Source: Gammaproteobacteria bacterium
GTDB taxonomy: Bacteria > Pseudomonadota > Gammaproteobacteria > Pseudomonadales > Pseudohongiellaceae
DNA length: 64,000 bases
NCBI GenBank assembly: GCA_018661465.1
Contig: JABJIC010000037.1
Location: 16,088 to 80,087 of the forward strand
Direction of reading: 5' to 3'
Below are positions 36,664-47,300 of this stretch, one piece after another. The notes below the pieces were generated by a model. It made no database searches and had not been told where the DNA came from. It worked only from the letters and a program-made list of their open reading frames with translations. Position 1 is the first letter of the stretch. Each line of letters opens with the position of its first letter. The translations under genes and the position numbers were made by a program.

Positions 36664-36702
36664 AAAAGGCCGACTGCTCTGCAGCCGGCCTTTTCGTTTT
36701 TT
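36664..36702. terminator. Bidirectional rho-independent terminator
   Basis: A 14-bp hairpin with one mismatch (AAAAGGCCGACTGC arms, TCT loop) is followed by TTTTCGTTTTTT. It lies between the second module and the convergent NIPSNAP gene and can end both transcripts. Confidence 0.8.
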
Positions 36703-36741
36703 GTGCTGCTGTTTCTTGATTTCTCTGGAAACAAGCTAGGG

Positions 36742-37170
36742 CTATTTCATTGGTGAATAATCTGTTGCTGTCATATACCGGCTTACAATGCCCGCCAAAA
36801 TTTGGCCGTTAGCATTTGAGGCTTCTGCTACTTCTGCCCATTCGGGATCCTGACCAAAGGCTCGCCACGATGCACCTGCTGCTTCCCGGCTGGCATGTTC
36901 GAGCATATAGACTAGGGTGTTATCTGCTTCTTCCTCGCCTGTCGGTGACCAATATCCGACTATACCCATACCGTGTTTCCTGAAAATACGCGTTGTATGA
37001 TCTCGAAAGCGAGCATGTAGCTTGTCCAGATTTCCAGGTGTGGCTGTATAGATTCGAAGCTCGAATACCTTGCCACCATCCTGCGCGGAAGAACTCACCA
37101 AAGTGCCAGCGCCCAAGCCGATAATGAGGGTAAGTAGGGAAATGCTGAATGCTTTACTTATATTCTTCAC
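36742..37170 (-). CDS. Exported NIPSNAP-family protein
   Basis: A 142-residue protein with a signal peptide (MKNISKAFSISLLTLIIGLGAG ... SSAQ) and one NIPSNAP domain: VFELRIYTATPGNLDKLHARF, GIVGYWSP and LVYMLEHASREAAGASWRAFGQDPEWAEV. The domain has the dimeric alpha/beta-barrel fold. GGAG lies 6 nt before GTG 37170, so I prefer that over TTG 37182. Export of a NIPSNAP protein is common in marine bacteria but its role is unknown. It is divergent from the gene at 37294. Confidence 0.85.
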   Translation of the reverse strand: MKNISKAFSISLLTLIIGLGAGTLVSSSAQDGGKVFELRIYTATPGNLDKLHARFRDHTTRIFRKHGMGIVGYWSPTGEEEADNTLVYMLEHASREAAGASWRAFGQDPEWAEVAEASNANGQILAGIVSRYMTATDYSPMK

Positions 37171-37293
37171 GTTTTTCTCCAAGTGTGTTTTGTATTATCT
37201 GAGTCGATCTTGAGTATAATCAAGGGTCTTGAAAATAGCGACAGCATTGAATTGATGAAATCCCTGTCAGCTGATCTCTGGAGCAGCTCTGCC

Positions 37294-38676
37294 ATGTGCC
37301 GGACAACGCTACTATTGCTAGTTCAGTTCCTACTGACCGGACTCTTCACTACTGCCCAGGCTCAATCCATACAAAGCTCCAATCTCAGAGACGAATTGAC
37401 TCTGTCTCGTGAACTGTTGGAGCGCTACGAAACCGAAGTGGATCGCAACGCGATAGGTCTTCTTGAACCCATCGAACAGTTAGCCGATCGGCTGATGGCA
37501 CTCAATCAGTTCAATGAAGCCCATCGACTCTTGGATCGAGCCATGCAGATAACTCGTCTGCATAATGGGCTCTACACCAGCTCTCAAATCCCCTTAATCC
37601 GCAAAAAGATTGAAAATTTCTCCAATCGTCGAGATTGGGAGAGTGCAAGAGAGCAAATGAACTATTTGTTTTGGTTTTATGAAAACCAGGAAATCGCGGT
37701 TAACCAAGGTCTTATCGGCGATTTGCTGGCACTTTCCGAGCAGCATCTACGTGGGTCGGTCGAAGACATAGAAGAGTGGAGCGGATATCACCTGCTTCGG
37801 GTTAATCAGCTAAATCTCGCCATTATTTCTACAGCGGCTAAAGTATATGGAGAAAATGACCCCCGAAGTGTGCCATTGCTTTATAGGCAGATTCTGCATC
37901 TCCACGTGTTAAATCAGGTAATCGAATCGAGAAATAGCGCATCCATGGATTTGCGCCGGATTGTCCCTACCTCTGGTAGGCTTCGAGAGCGAAGTGAAGT
38001 TCAGGATTCGTACTATTTTGTAGGACTTAGTCTGTTAAATCAGATTCGAAATATCTACCTGGTCGCGGAACCCGTGAATCCTGAAGGGCTTGCTATGGCC
38101 GGACTATATATTGCAGATTGGCAACTACTGTTTGATCTCCCTGAGCTGGCGGCTGAGTCATATAGGAAAGTCTATGGTGAGTTCCTTGGGGCTGAGCTTC
38201 GGGCTGATATTGTGAATTCATATTTCAGTGATCCGAGGGTACTTCCAATCCAGTATTTCTACCCCAGTATTAGCCAGGCTGATTCGGAGGTTCAGGTTTT
38301 ACTCGCTGACACTGAAGGTTTCGCCAATGAGGTAGGCAGTTCCCCTTTGTTCTTTAATGAGTGGTCATCAGCATTTTCCAGTGTAAGAAACCCTGAAGCA
38401 GGCTTGAGGCAAAATGAAAAAGGGTATGATTTTGTTCTGTTTTCATTCGATCTGGTAGCAGCGAATGAGTTGTCACCTTGGTTTATAGGGCGCCATACAA
38501 AAACCATTAGCTCAGCCTCAGAGGCAGAGATTGTGGGGTACAGCTCTGCAAACCAGGCAGGGGGCGAGGAAATATTCGAAAAACTGAATCAGTTGCGTTT
38601 TCGACCCAGATTAAACGCTGGACTGCCCCAAAAAAGCCGTGGTTTGCTCAAATATCAATTCGCCTCCGAGCTCTAA
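37294..38676 (+). CDS. Exported helical-repeat protein of unknown function
   Basis: A 460-residue protein from ATG 37294, chosen because a good signal peptide (MCRTTLLLLVQFLLTGLFTTAQAQ) begins there and GGAG lies upstream. The frame is open back to 37183, so a longer start (for example ATG 37255) is possible. The middle is all-helical and TPR-like (ELLERYE..., LEPIEQLADRLMALNQFNEAHRLLDRAMQI). The C-terminal LRFRPRLNAGLP followed by GLLKYQF resembles the end of TonB-type C-terminal domains, a weak similarity. I do not recognise a specific family. Confidence 0.6.
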   Translation: MCRTTLLLLVQFLLTGLFTTAQAQSIQSSNLRDELTLSRELLERYETEVDRNAIGLLEPIEQLADRLMALNQFNEAHRLLDRAMQITRLHNGLYTSSQIPLIRKKIENFSNRRDWESAREQMNYLFWFYENQEIAVNQGLIGDLLALSEQHLRGSVEDIEEWSGYHLLRVNQLNLAIISTAAKVYGENDPRSVPLLYRQILHLHVLNQVIESRNSASMDLRRIVPTSGRLRERSEVQDSYYFVGLSLLNQIRNIYLVAEPVNPEGLAMAGLYIADWQLLFDLPELAAESYRKVYGEFLGAELRADIVNSYFSDPRVLPIQYFYPSISQADSEVQVLLADTEGFANEVGSSPLFFNEWSSAFSSVRNPEAGLRQNEKGYDFVLFSFDLVAANELSPWFIGRHTKTISSASEAEIVGYSSANQAGGEEIFEKLNQLRFRPRLNAGLPQKSRGLLKYQFASEL

Positions 38677-38787
38677 TCTACAAGCTACATTCTGTTACTA
38701 ACTTTTACTGACTTTACTGCTGATGAGTTAGATTCTCCGTGCCTGATTTAGTATGATTCGTCCTCGACATTTTAATGAGAGAAAGTG

Positions 38788-39027
38788 ATGGAAGCTGCAA
38801 GTTTACTGAGTCAGGGTATTGAATTGGCGATTATCGGCATGGGTACAGTATTTGTATTCTTGACGGTCCTGATCTTTGTAACTGGCCTGATGTCCTCAAT
38901 AGTTCTTAAATTTGATACTGGAGAGGATTTGGCCACTGCATCTTCGGCTACACAATCCAGCCCAGTAACAGACCAAGGCCGCCTGATAGCCATAATTACA
39001 GCGGCTATAGCAGAACATCGCAAATAG
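38788..39027 (+). CDS. oadG: Oxaloacetate decarboxylase gamma subunit
   Basis: A 79-residue single-span membrane protein with the OadG pattern: LLSQGIELAIIGMGTVFVFLTVLIFVTGLMSSIV, then a short variable linker and a C-terminal IIAIITAAIAEHRK helix. It anchors the soluble alpha subunit to the beta subunit in the sodium-pumping decarboxylase. I start at ATG 38788 rather than the preceding GTG. It is first in oadGAB. Confidence 0.9.
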   Translation: MEAASLLSQGIELAIIGMGTVFVFLTVLIFVTGLMSSIVLKFDTGEDLATASSATQSSPVTDQGRLIAIITAAIAEHRK

Positions 39028-39113
39028 CAGGCCTGATATTCAGAAGATATATCCCAGGAGCCATTCGCTCCTATTATTAACCCAGAAAAACCGAAAAAAC
39101 GACGAGATTTATT

Positions 39114-40904
39114 ATGAGTGAAAATAAAAGCCCATTGGGAATCACTGATGTTGTACTAAGAGATTCTCATCAGTCTCTACTTGCCACACGAATGAGAATC
39201 GACGATATGTTACCTATCGCCGAGAAACTTGATCAGGTTGGGTTTTGGTCACTAGAAACCTGGGGTGGAGCAACGTTTGACGCCTGTATCCGCTTCCTTG
39301 GAGAAGACCCTTGGGAAAGAATCAGACTATTTAAAGAGGCGATGCCCAATACTCCTATGCAGATGCTGTTCCGAGGCCAGAATATCCTGGGCTATCGGCA
39401 CTACGCGGACGATGTCGTCGATAAGTTTGTAGAAAGAGCGGCGGTAAACGGTGTAGATGTTTTTCGTGTGTTCGACGCCATGAATGATATGCGTAACCTC
39501 GAAACAGCCATTAAGGCAGTGGGTAAGCAGGGTAAGCATGCCCAGGGCACGATGTCCTATACCATTAGCCCTGTCTACAACATGGACAGCTGGCTGAATA
39601 TGGCGCGTCAGATTGAAAGTATGGGTGCAGATTCACTCTGCATCAAGGATATGGCGGGCTTGCTCAAGCCTTACGTAGCCTATGAACTAATCTCTAAGCT
39701 CAAGAAGACAGTGAAAATCCCAATTCATATGCAGTGTCATGCGACAACAGGAATGTCGACAGCTACTTATCTGAAGGCAGTGGAAGCAGGCATCGATAAC
39801 GTCGATACGTCGATCTCTTCCATGAGTATGACTTATGGTCACTCGCCCACCGAATCGCTGGTTGCGATGTTGGATGCGACGGACCGAAGCACAGGGTTGG
39901 ATATCATTCTGTTGGAGGAAATCGCAAATTATTTCCGTGAGATCAGAAAGAAATATGCCAAATTTGAAGGCTCACTTCGTGGTATTGATTCCCGAATCTT
40001 GGTTGCCCAGGTACCGGGTGGCATGCTCACCAATCTGGAGAATCAACTACGAGAACAGAATGCCACTGACCGGATGGATGAGGTTCTGGTGGAGATCCCC
40101 AAGGTTCGGGAAGATCTGGGATTTATCCCATTGGTTACTCCAACGTCTCAAATCGTAGGATCTCAGTCAGTGCTAAATGTTCTAACTGGCGAACGGTACA
40201 AGTCTATTACCAAGGAGACAGAGGGAGTGCTGAAAGGCGAATATGGCGCTACACCTGCTCCGGTTAATGCTGAGCTACAGGAAAAAGTTCTGGATGGAGG
40301 GGAGGCGATTACTTGTCGACCTGCCGACCTGATTGAGCCAGAGTTTGAGAAGCAGAAGGCTGAACTACTAGCTATAGCAAAAGACGAGGGTATTACCCTT
40401 GCTAATGAAGTTGATGACACGTTGACCTATGCTTTGTTTCCTCAGGCTGGACTCAAATTTTTGAAGAACCGCAACAATCCGGATGCTTTCGAGCCTGCTC
40501 CTACTGGTGAGGTCGCAGCTCCAGCTTCGGCTCCCGCTGCGAGTGCTGGCGGGGACGGTGTTTATACCGTTGAGGTTCAAGGTCAGGCATATGTGGTTAA
40601 AGTTACCGAAGGCGGTGATGTTTCTCAGCTAGCGGAAGTTACGGCTGCGGCACCTACATCGGCAAGTGTGGCTCCAGCAGCGAGTGGCCCTGGGACTTCA
40701 GTGCCTGCTCCGTTGTCAGGAGATGTAATCAAGGTTGTAGTAGCCGTTGGAGATACAGTCGCTGAGGGCGATTTAGTACTGGTACTCGAGGCTATGAAGA
40801 TGGAGACAGAGATTCGTTCAACATCTGCGGGTACGGTCACTGAAATTAACGTTAAGGCTGGTGATGCTGTGAAGGTTGGCGATAGTTTGCTTGCCCTTGC
40901 TTGA
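39114..40904 (+). CDS. oadA: Oxaloacetate decarboxylase alpha subunit (biotin carboxyltransferase)
   Basis: A 596-residue subunit that transfers CO2 from oxaloacetate to biotin. The carboxyltransferase TIM barrel opens with [19 protein letters not shown] (metal-binding Asp) and includes CIKDMAGLL and [11 protein letters not shown] with the metal His residues. A conserved PYC/OADA middle domain follows, then an Ala/Pro-rich linker (about 460-530). The C-terminal biotinyl domain has the biotinylation site E-A-M-K-M. The order gamma-alpha-beta is typical of Gammaproteobacteria. Energy from decarboxylation is used to export sodium. Confidence 0.95.
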   Translation: MSENKSPLGITDVVLRDSHQSLLATRMRIDDMLPIAEKLDQVGFWSLETWGGATFDACIRFLGEDPWERIRLFKEAMPNTPMQMLFRGQNILGYRHYADDVVDKFVERAAVNGVDVFRVFDAMNDMRNLETAIKAVGKQGKHAQGTMSYTISPVYNMDSWLNMARQIESMGADSLCIKDMAGLLKPYVAYELISKLKKTVKIPIHMQCHATTGMSTATYLKAVEAGIDNVDTSISSMSMTYGHSPTESLVAMLDATDRSTGLDIILLEEIANYFREIRKKYAKFEGSLRGIDSRILVAQVPGGMLTNLENQLREQNATDRMDEVLVEIPKVREDLGFIPLVTPTSQIVGSQSVLNVLTGERYKSITKETEGVLKGEYGATPAPVNAELQEKVLDGGEAITCRPADLIEPEFEKQKAELLAIAKDEGITLANEVDDTLTYALFPQAGLKFLKNRNNPDAFEPAPTGEVAAPASAPAASAGGDGVYTVEVQGQAYVVKVTEGGDVSQLAEVTAAAPTSASVAPAASGPGTSVPAPLSGDVIKVVVAVGDTVAEGDLVLVLEAMKMETEIRSTSAGTVTEINVKAGDAVKVGDSLLALA

Positions 40905-40950
40905 TTCCTGAACTTCGACATAGACAGAAAACCGAAACATTGAGTAAAAA

Positions 40951-42081
40951 ATGAACCAATTATTAGAACTGTGGCAAACCACGGGCATTTACCAAATTAC
41001 TTTTCCACAGTTCGCGATGATCGTAATTGGTTTATTGCTGCTCTATCTCGCCATCAAGAAAGGCTTTGAGCCATTGCTATTGATCCCGATCGGCTTTGGC
41101 GGAATTCTGTCAAATATTCCCGGTGTCGATATCGCGGTGGGTGATGGCATTCTGCATCAGTTCTATGTGATGGGCCTGGAGACAGGTGTGTTTCCGTTGT
41201 TGATCTTTATGGGTGTGGGAGCCATGACCGATTTTGGCCCTCTGTTGGCTAACCCCAAAACTTTGCTTTTGGGCGCTGCGGCTCAATTTGGAATTTTCTC
41301 CACATTGCTTGGGGCACTGTTTCTCACAGACATTGGATTGTTTGATTTTACCATCCAACAAGCTGCTGCCATCGGGATTATAGGTGGAGCGGATGGTCCC
41401 ACCGCGATCTATGTAGCAGGCATTCTCGCGCCCGAAATTCTAGGGGCTATTGCCGTGGCTGCTTATTCCTATATGGCCCTGGTTCCGCTCATTCAACCTC
41501 CGATAATGCGTGCTCTGACGACAAAAGACGAGCGTGAAATCACGATGACTCAGCTTCGAGATGTGTCGCTGACTGAGAAAATTCTTTTTCCTATTGTGTT
41601 GTTGATTCTCGTTGCAATGGCAGTTCCGAGTGCAGCTCCGCTTCTCGGCATGTTCTGTTTTGGAAACCTGATGAAGGAATGTGGTGTTGTCGACCGACTC
41701 TCAGACACGGCTCAGAATTCTCTCATCAATATTGTGACAATTTTGTTGGGTCTATCTGTAGGCTCTAAATTAGGAGCGGATCAGTTCTTGGTTGGTAGTA
41801 CGCTGGGTATTCTCGCGCTAGGTATGGTCGCCTTCTCTATTGGTACGGCTACCGGAGTGTTAATGGCGAAATTGATGAATGTATTTTCAACTCACAAGAT
41901 TAACCCTTTAATAGGTGCAGCCGGAGTATCTGCTGTACCAATGGCGGCTAGGGTTGCGAACAAAGTTGGAATGGAAGCCAATCCTAATAATTTCCTGCTT
42001 ATGCATGCAATGGGTCCAAACGTGGCGGGGGTCATCGGCTCCGCAGTAGCTGCCGGCGTCTTATTGCAATTCGCGGCTTAA
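40951..42081 (+). CDS. oadB: Oxaloacetate decarboxylase beta subunit (sodium-pumping)
   Basis: A 376-residue integral membrane protein that decarboxylates carboxybiotin and exports sodium. It contains the family motifs [40 protein letters not shown] (conserved Asp for sodium) and [23 protein letters not shown], and ends with [22 protein letters not shown]. Length is slightly below some 430-residue relatives but both conserved cores are complete. It is 46 nt after oadA. The sodium gradient made here could drive the sodium:solute symporter at 7718. Confidence 0.95.
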   Translation: MNQLLELWQTTGIYQITFPQFAMIVIGLLLLYLAIKKGFEPLLLIPIGFGGILSNIPGVDIAVGDGILHQFYVMGLETGVFPLLIFMGVGAMTDFGPLLANPKTLLLGAAAQFGIFSTLLGALFLTDIGLFDFTIQQAAAIGIIGGADGPTAIYVAGILAPEILGAIAVAAYSYMALVPLIQPPIMRALTTKDEREITMTQLRDVSLTEKILFPIVLLILVAMAVPSAAPLLGMFCFGNLMKECGVVDRLSDTAQNSLINIVTILLGLSVGSKLGADQFLVGSTLGILALGMVAFSIGTATGVLMAKLMNVFSTHKINPLIGAAGVSAVPMAARVANKVGMEANPNNFLLMHAMGPNVAGVIGSAVAAGVLLQFAA

Positions 42082-42201
42082 TTTTCAGCAGTGGGATGAC
42101 CTAGCGCTTTTTTAGTTTCATTGAATTAACTACCATGCCTGCCCGATTGCTGTGAGGTTTCTAAATCTCTTCGATGCAGTTCGAGCGTGTTGTTGGGTGA
42201 C

Positions 42202-42981
42202 TTACTCTTCGCCCAAACTCTGATCCATGGTTTCAGCAGGGTTGTCGCAGCAGGGCACCCCGACACTCTTTGCAGGTACCCCTACAACGGTAGTATGTGC
42301 AGCAACATCTTTTAATACCACGCTGCCAGCTCCGATTTTTGCTCCAGCTCCGATTTCAATATTACCCAAAACCTTAGCACCTGCAGCTATCAACACACCG
42401 GTTCGAATTTTCGGATGTCGGTCACCGTGTTCGTTACCGGTTCCGCCCAGTGTTACTTGTTGGAGTATTGATACATTGTCTTCAATGACGGATGTTTCTC
42501 CAATAACTATTCCAGTCGCGTGATCAAACATGATTCCCTTGCCCATGAAACAGGCCGGATGAATATCGATTCCAAATACTTCTGAGTTCCTGCTTTGGAT
42601 AAAAAGCGCCAAATCCTTCCTGCCATTCGTCCAAAGAAAGTGAGCGAGCCTGTGAACCTGGATTGACTGGAATCCTTTGAGATTGAGCAGCACAGGGATA
42701 AAACTGTCGATAGCAGCGTCACGTTCGTAGACTGCCAAGATGTCACATCTGGCATTGTCGATTATTTCAGGAGATTGATTGAACGCATCATCAAATAGTT
42801 CACGCACAGTGACTACCGGCATAACATCATCTGACAATTTGGTTGCTAGGATGAAACTAAGAGCCGATTGCAAACTATCGTGATTCAAGATGCAAGCATA
42901 GACATAACTGGCAAGCAGGGGTTCCTGCTTGATTACTTCTTCTGCTTCCTTACGAAGCTTATTCCAGATTTCGTCAGACAT
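42202..42981 (-). CDS. cysE: Serine O-acetyltransferase
   Basis: A 259-residue enzyme forming O-acetylserine for cysteine synthesis. The helical N-terminal domain (LASYVYACILNHDSLQSALSF) precedes a left-handed beta-helix with hexapeptide repeats (DIHPACFMGKGIMFDHATGIVIGETSVIEDNVSILQQVTLGG, then HPKIRTGVLIAAGAKVLGNIEIGAGAKIGAGSVVL). A C-terminal tail after PAKSVG is the cysteine-feedback region. ATG 42981 is chosen over an in-frame TTG 12 nt upstream. It stands alone, without cysK. Confidence 0.94.
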   Translation of the reverse strand: MSDEIWNKLRKEAEEVIKQEPLLASYVYACILNHDSLQSALSFILATKLSDDVMPVVTVRELFDDAFNQSPEIIDNARCDILAVYERDAAIDSFIPVLLNLKGFQSIQVHRLAHFLWTNGRKDLALFIQSRNSEVFGIDIHPACFMGKGIMFDHATGIVIGETSVIEDNVSILQQVTLGGTGNEHGDRHPKIRTGVLIAAGAKVLGNIEIGAGAKIGAGSVVLKDVAAHTTVVGVPAKSVGVPCCDNPAETMDQSLGEE

Positions 42982-43096
42982 GCGCTTTTCCAATTAATTA
43001 GCGGTTCCCGATTATAAGGGCTGAATGTATCTATACAAGCAGGGTTTGCTAATTCGCAAGAGTTAAAGGGGAAGCGAAGCTGTTCGTGGCCTGTTG

Positions 43097-43954
43097 TTAG
43101 CTAGCAAATAAACGATCAATCAGAGATTTGTCCTGTTTTGCTGATTCAGTATCTCTTATCGCGGCAATGACACTAGCTTCATTCACCACCATATCGCCTT
43201 TTCCAAAAGCAGCCATCATTGCTTTATGAGCTAGAATATTTACTAGCCTGGGAATTCCCTGGGAACCCTTATACAACTGACTAATTGCGCCGCTTGTGAA
43301 AATGTTGAGTCCACTATAACCGGCTTTCGCAAGTCTATGCATTAGGTAAGCTTCAACGCCATCTTTATCCAGTGCTGGAAGAGTAAATGAAAAAGACATT
43401 TCTTCAGTTAACTGTGCAAGTGTTGGTTGCGTAAGTAAAACTTCTAATTCTGGCTGGGCAAATAGGACAACTTGTAGACTGGCTCCAGTTTCCCTATCTA
43501 ATGTTGTAAGCAGATGTACAGCAGCCAAGGTTTCTTCGGGCATAGCCTGGGCTTCGTCAATAAATAGAACAATGTGTTTACCTTCTCGAGAAAGATCGAT
43601 GATCTCTTTGCTGATAAGTGTTAGTAGAACAAAATAGCTGGAGGAGGGGTCATGCTCGACACTAAGCTCTTCAGCTAGTGCGTGCATAATGCCTTCCTCA
43701 CTGAGAATGGGGTGGGGTATATAGGCTGTTATGTACTTATTCTTATAAGCTTCTAGAGAGTTAAGTACTTTCCTGCAGAGCATAGTTTTACCGGTCCCCA
43801 CTTCTCCGATAATTTTTGAGTAATGGCTCTCGCCTTCCAGCGCTTTGAGCAAAAGGTCGAATGCCTGTTGGTGGCTGGGTAATTTAAGAAAGTATCTTGT
43901 ATTCGGGGTCAGTGAAAATGGGTACTGAGCCAATCCGAAATGTTGGATATACAT
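43097..43954 (-). CDS. ExeA/MshM-type AAA ATPase
   Basis: A 285-residue ATPase of the general secretion pathway A type. It begins YIQHFGLAQYPFSLTPNTRYFL, typical of ExeA relatives. Walker A is G50-E-V-G-T-G-K56-T57, Walker B is HIVLFIDEAQAM, and a sensor/lid region has LPALDKDGVEAYLMHRL. MSHA-pilus and type II secretion loci use such ATPases for assembly, but no pilus or secretion genes are beside it here and no peptidoglycan-binding C-terminus is present. It may act with a distant locus. It is leftward, downstream of the sensor kinase remnant. Confidence 0.88.
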   Translation of the reverse strand: MYIQHFGLAQYPFSLTPNTRYFLKLPSHQQAFDLLLKALEGESHYSKIIGEVGTGKTMLCRKVLNSLEAYKNKYITAYIPHPILSEEGIMHALAEELSVEHDPSSSYFVLLTLISKEIIDLSREGKHIVLFIDEAQAMPEETLAAVHLLTTLDRETGASLQVVLFAQPELEVLLTQPTLAQLTEEMSFSFTLPALDKDGVEAYLMHRLAKAGYSGLNIFTSGAISQLYKGSQGIPRLVNILAHKAMMAAFGKGDMVVNEASVIAAIRDTESAKQDKSLIDRLFAS

Positions 43955-44092
43955 GGCAAAAGTTCCGCTGAGTTTTTAGATAGAGTTGATGTCTGCATCC
44001 CACAAAATTCATGAGATAAGATTCTTACAAGCACTCAGTAGTACCATGGTTAACGATTTTTGAGAGATTAGCAACGAAAATTATCAATACAA

Positions 44093-44359
44093 TCAGTTAA
44101 TTGCCGCTCTTTTCAGGATAGCTTTGGTCTTTTCAAGCTCGGATTGAAGGGAGGAGCGAGTCTCCGGCTCGATGGCTGGGTTGGATAAAACGAAGTAGGC
44201 CGTTCTGACAACTTCCCTCCAACGAGGAATTTTTGGCAATTGCTCGATGCGTAGATAGCGGTCAAAGGTTCTGGTTCTCAATCGTCCATCATCGATGCTG
44301 ACCGCCCATATATTACTTTCTTCCGCCAATTCGATTTTCGATTTCTGCGTGGTGACTTC
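44093..44359 (-). pseudogene. Severed C-terminal segment of the sensor kinase (beyond an in-frame TAG)
   Basis: Immediately after the TAG stop of the kinase gene (44360-44362) the same reading frame stays open for 88 codons to TAA near 44093. It encodes EVTTQKSKIELAEESNIW, then RLRTRTFDRYLRIEQLPKIPRWREVVRTAYFVL. This is coding-like and, as I recall it, resembles the usual C-terminal tail of this kinase group, in which a tryptophan would sit where the TAG is (TGG to TAG). The only start codon in the fragment is a TTG at 44329 with no ribosome-binding site. It may be a remnant, a read-through product or the result of a base error. Confidence 0.6.
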
Positions 44360-47300
44360 CTATGTGTGCAATGCAGAACGCATGAGAGTTACCAATTGCT
44401 GTCGATATTCACCCTCAGAACTCACCGCTGGCAATTGTTCATCTATAAATTGAATAAGATCTTCAATACTTTCGAGCTTGTTAAGAAGGGCCGGGTGTTC
44501 ACTTATTTCATTCGGGGTCATTACGCTGAGGCGAGTACCTATTCTGCGAACGTTTTGTTGAGCCTGCCCAAGTACACTCACTAGCTCAACGGTATCTCTT
44601 ACATTTTTGGAATCGGAAACTTTCTCTAGAGGCTCAGTATCCTCCAAAAATAAAATTCCAGTACCTTCGTCGCTGCCAAATAAATTCAATTTTGTATTAA
44701 ATTGAACGAGTTCACTTGACGATTTGTCTGCATTGTTAAAAGGGTATACGACCTCAATTCCTAGACTAATATTACTAACAGGCTCTCTATTTTCATCTTC
44801 TGCACCGTCATCTCCTTCTCCTCGTTCCCACTTCTCTATTGCTGAAATGATTTCAGTGTTCACTGCAGAGTCTGAAAAGAGGGATTGAATGTCCTTGTCA
44901 AGAATAGACTTTTTGTCAGTTCCAAGAAGATCTGCTGCTCGTTGATTGAGGCTAAATATTTTACCCGGCAATTCAAAGGCAACGAATCCAGCGTTTATGG
45001 TTTCAAGAATTTGCTGAAGCTTGAAACGCGAGCTTCTAAGCTCTGTGTCAGCTTGCGCATAGGACTCGATCTGTGAGCGCATTCTTACATTGTCTTCATT
45101 TACTCTGTGCAGCAGGCTAAGTCTTAACTGGTTTTCTACTCGTGAAGTAAGTTCTTCATTGTGAAATGGTTTTGAGAGATAGTCATTAGCCCCTGTTTGA
45201 AAGCCTTGAGTGAGGTCTTCCAAATGATTTTTCGCTGTTACCAGGATTATTGGCAATTCAATTTGACTATACTTCTGTCGCAGTTTTTGACAAACCTCAT
45301 AGCCATTCAAGCCTGGCATCATCAAATCTAATAAAATTAAATCTGGCTTGTTCTCTTCCACTGCCGTTAGCGCATCGAGTCCATTGGAACATTTGATGAC
45401 ATTGTATTCATCCAGTTGTTGCCCCATCACTACTCTATTTATTTCATCATCATCAACAACAAGAATCGTCACTTCCTGTTCACTGCGAAGCTTGGGAATC
45501 TCATCGGGCTGATTAGCTTGTTCTAAGTAATCTGCACGGCGAATCATTTGCTTGTGAACATTAGGTGACTTCGCTGCGCGTGTTTGGTCCAGAGAGACTC
45601 TGAGGTCAAAACTAAACACTGAGCCAAGGTCCAATTCACTCTCGAGCTTGAGCTGACTGCGATGCATCTCTACCATGCGTTTTGCCAGCGGTAGTCCTAG
45701 ACCGATGCCGCTGGCATTGAGATGCTTGGATGGCAGCTTTTCAAATGTTTTGAATATGGTGTCATGATCAGTTTTATGAATACCAATACCGGTATCTTTA
45801 ACCTTTACAGTTACATTGTAATCGTTGGTTAATTCAGCAGAGATCACTACTTCGCCTGAGTAGCTGAATTTGATCGCATTGGATGTGAGATTTACCAGAA
45901 TTTGCTGAAGTCGATCCTCATCGCCAGCGACTAGAGGTAGTTCTGGATCTATATCGACGCGTAGGTCCAGATTTTTATCTCCCACAAGAGGTTTGCAAAC
46001 TGCCAAAACCAGAGTCGCTATGCTATTCAAATCAACTGGACGAAATTTAATATAAGTTGCTTCTTCCTTTGCTGCTGAAAAATCAAGCAAGTCATTTACC
46101 AGTTTTGTGAGTCTGTCCCCGCTAGCCTGAATCAACTCCAGATTCTGTGTAATAAGTCCTTCGTCATAGGAGCTTTGCTTAAATTCATTCAGCGCTGTTT
46201 CTGCCAAGCCGTTTATCCCATACAGAGGAGTTCGTAGTTCGTGGGAAACATTCGCCAGTAAATCGTCTTTTAGCTGTTCAGATTTCACGAAGCTATCGAT
46301 AGCAACTCTCTGTGCGTCTTCTTTTTCCTGCTTAATTTGATTGTATTGAGTAGCCAGGCTAAGAGACAACAGCAGGGCCTGTGCTATGAGACCAACATTG
46401 TAGGCATTAACCGTAAAAGCATTATTCGGAAAACTAGGCCAGAGCTGCAACATCATCAGAATAATGACGCCAAGCAGGAATACGCCCATGGCAGCTAAGT
46501 GGACGGCAGCAGTAACATTGCCGCGGCGTATTGCGTCGAGGTTATTGTAAAATGCTAGGGGAATTCCAATGGAGATAAGCACGATAAAGGGATATTGGAA
46601 TACTTTTTCGTTTGGAACCAATGTTAGAAGTATTACAGCTGCAAATCCAAGAGTAATCAATTTGACCATATTGTCGAGCTTGATGTTGTATTCCCATATT
46701 CGGAGCAAGGTTCTCTGAAACAGAAATGCAGCAATTGCCATTAGAGGATAGATAATGCGTTCAGACATATCCACCCACCAGCTCGCCCGATAAAGCTCGT
46801 CAAAAAGATAACGCAGATGCTTCGAATCAAGAAATAGAAAAATCGTCTGGGTACTGATAGTAATAACGTAGAAGATGTAACTACTTTCGCGAATAGTCAC
46901 AAACAGGAACAAATTGTAAAAAACCATGGCAAGTAAGATGCCGTACTGAAGCCCTAGCAGCATATTAGAGCGCGCGGATTGTTTGTCGAAATTTTGATCT
47001 CCCCATAGAGTAATTGGAAGTCTCAATGGGCGTGCTGAAGTGATTCGGAGGTAGTAGCTGCTTCCAAATTCTTCGTCGACCTCTAGAGCAAACCCTCTAT
47101 TCAGAGTCTTCAATTCACGGGGACTGGTTTGGGTGCCGAGAATATAATCCTGAATTAGTTCGCCGTTATCATTGAGCATATAAAGCTCAATTCCACCTCT
47201 GGTAACACCCGCAACCAACTTGGGAGGGCCAAATTCCAGTATTTTGCTAGTGCCTTCTTCGACTTGGGACCAATCTAGTGTGAATCGCACCCAATAGGCA

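Noticed and set aside
44360..44362. TAG in the sensor kinase decoded as pyrrolysine
   Set aside because: Pyrrolysine occurs mainly in methylamine methyltransferases and needs pyl genes; nothing here supports that, while a nonsense change from Trp is simple.
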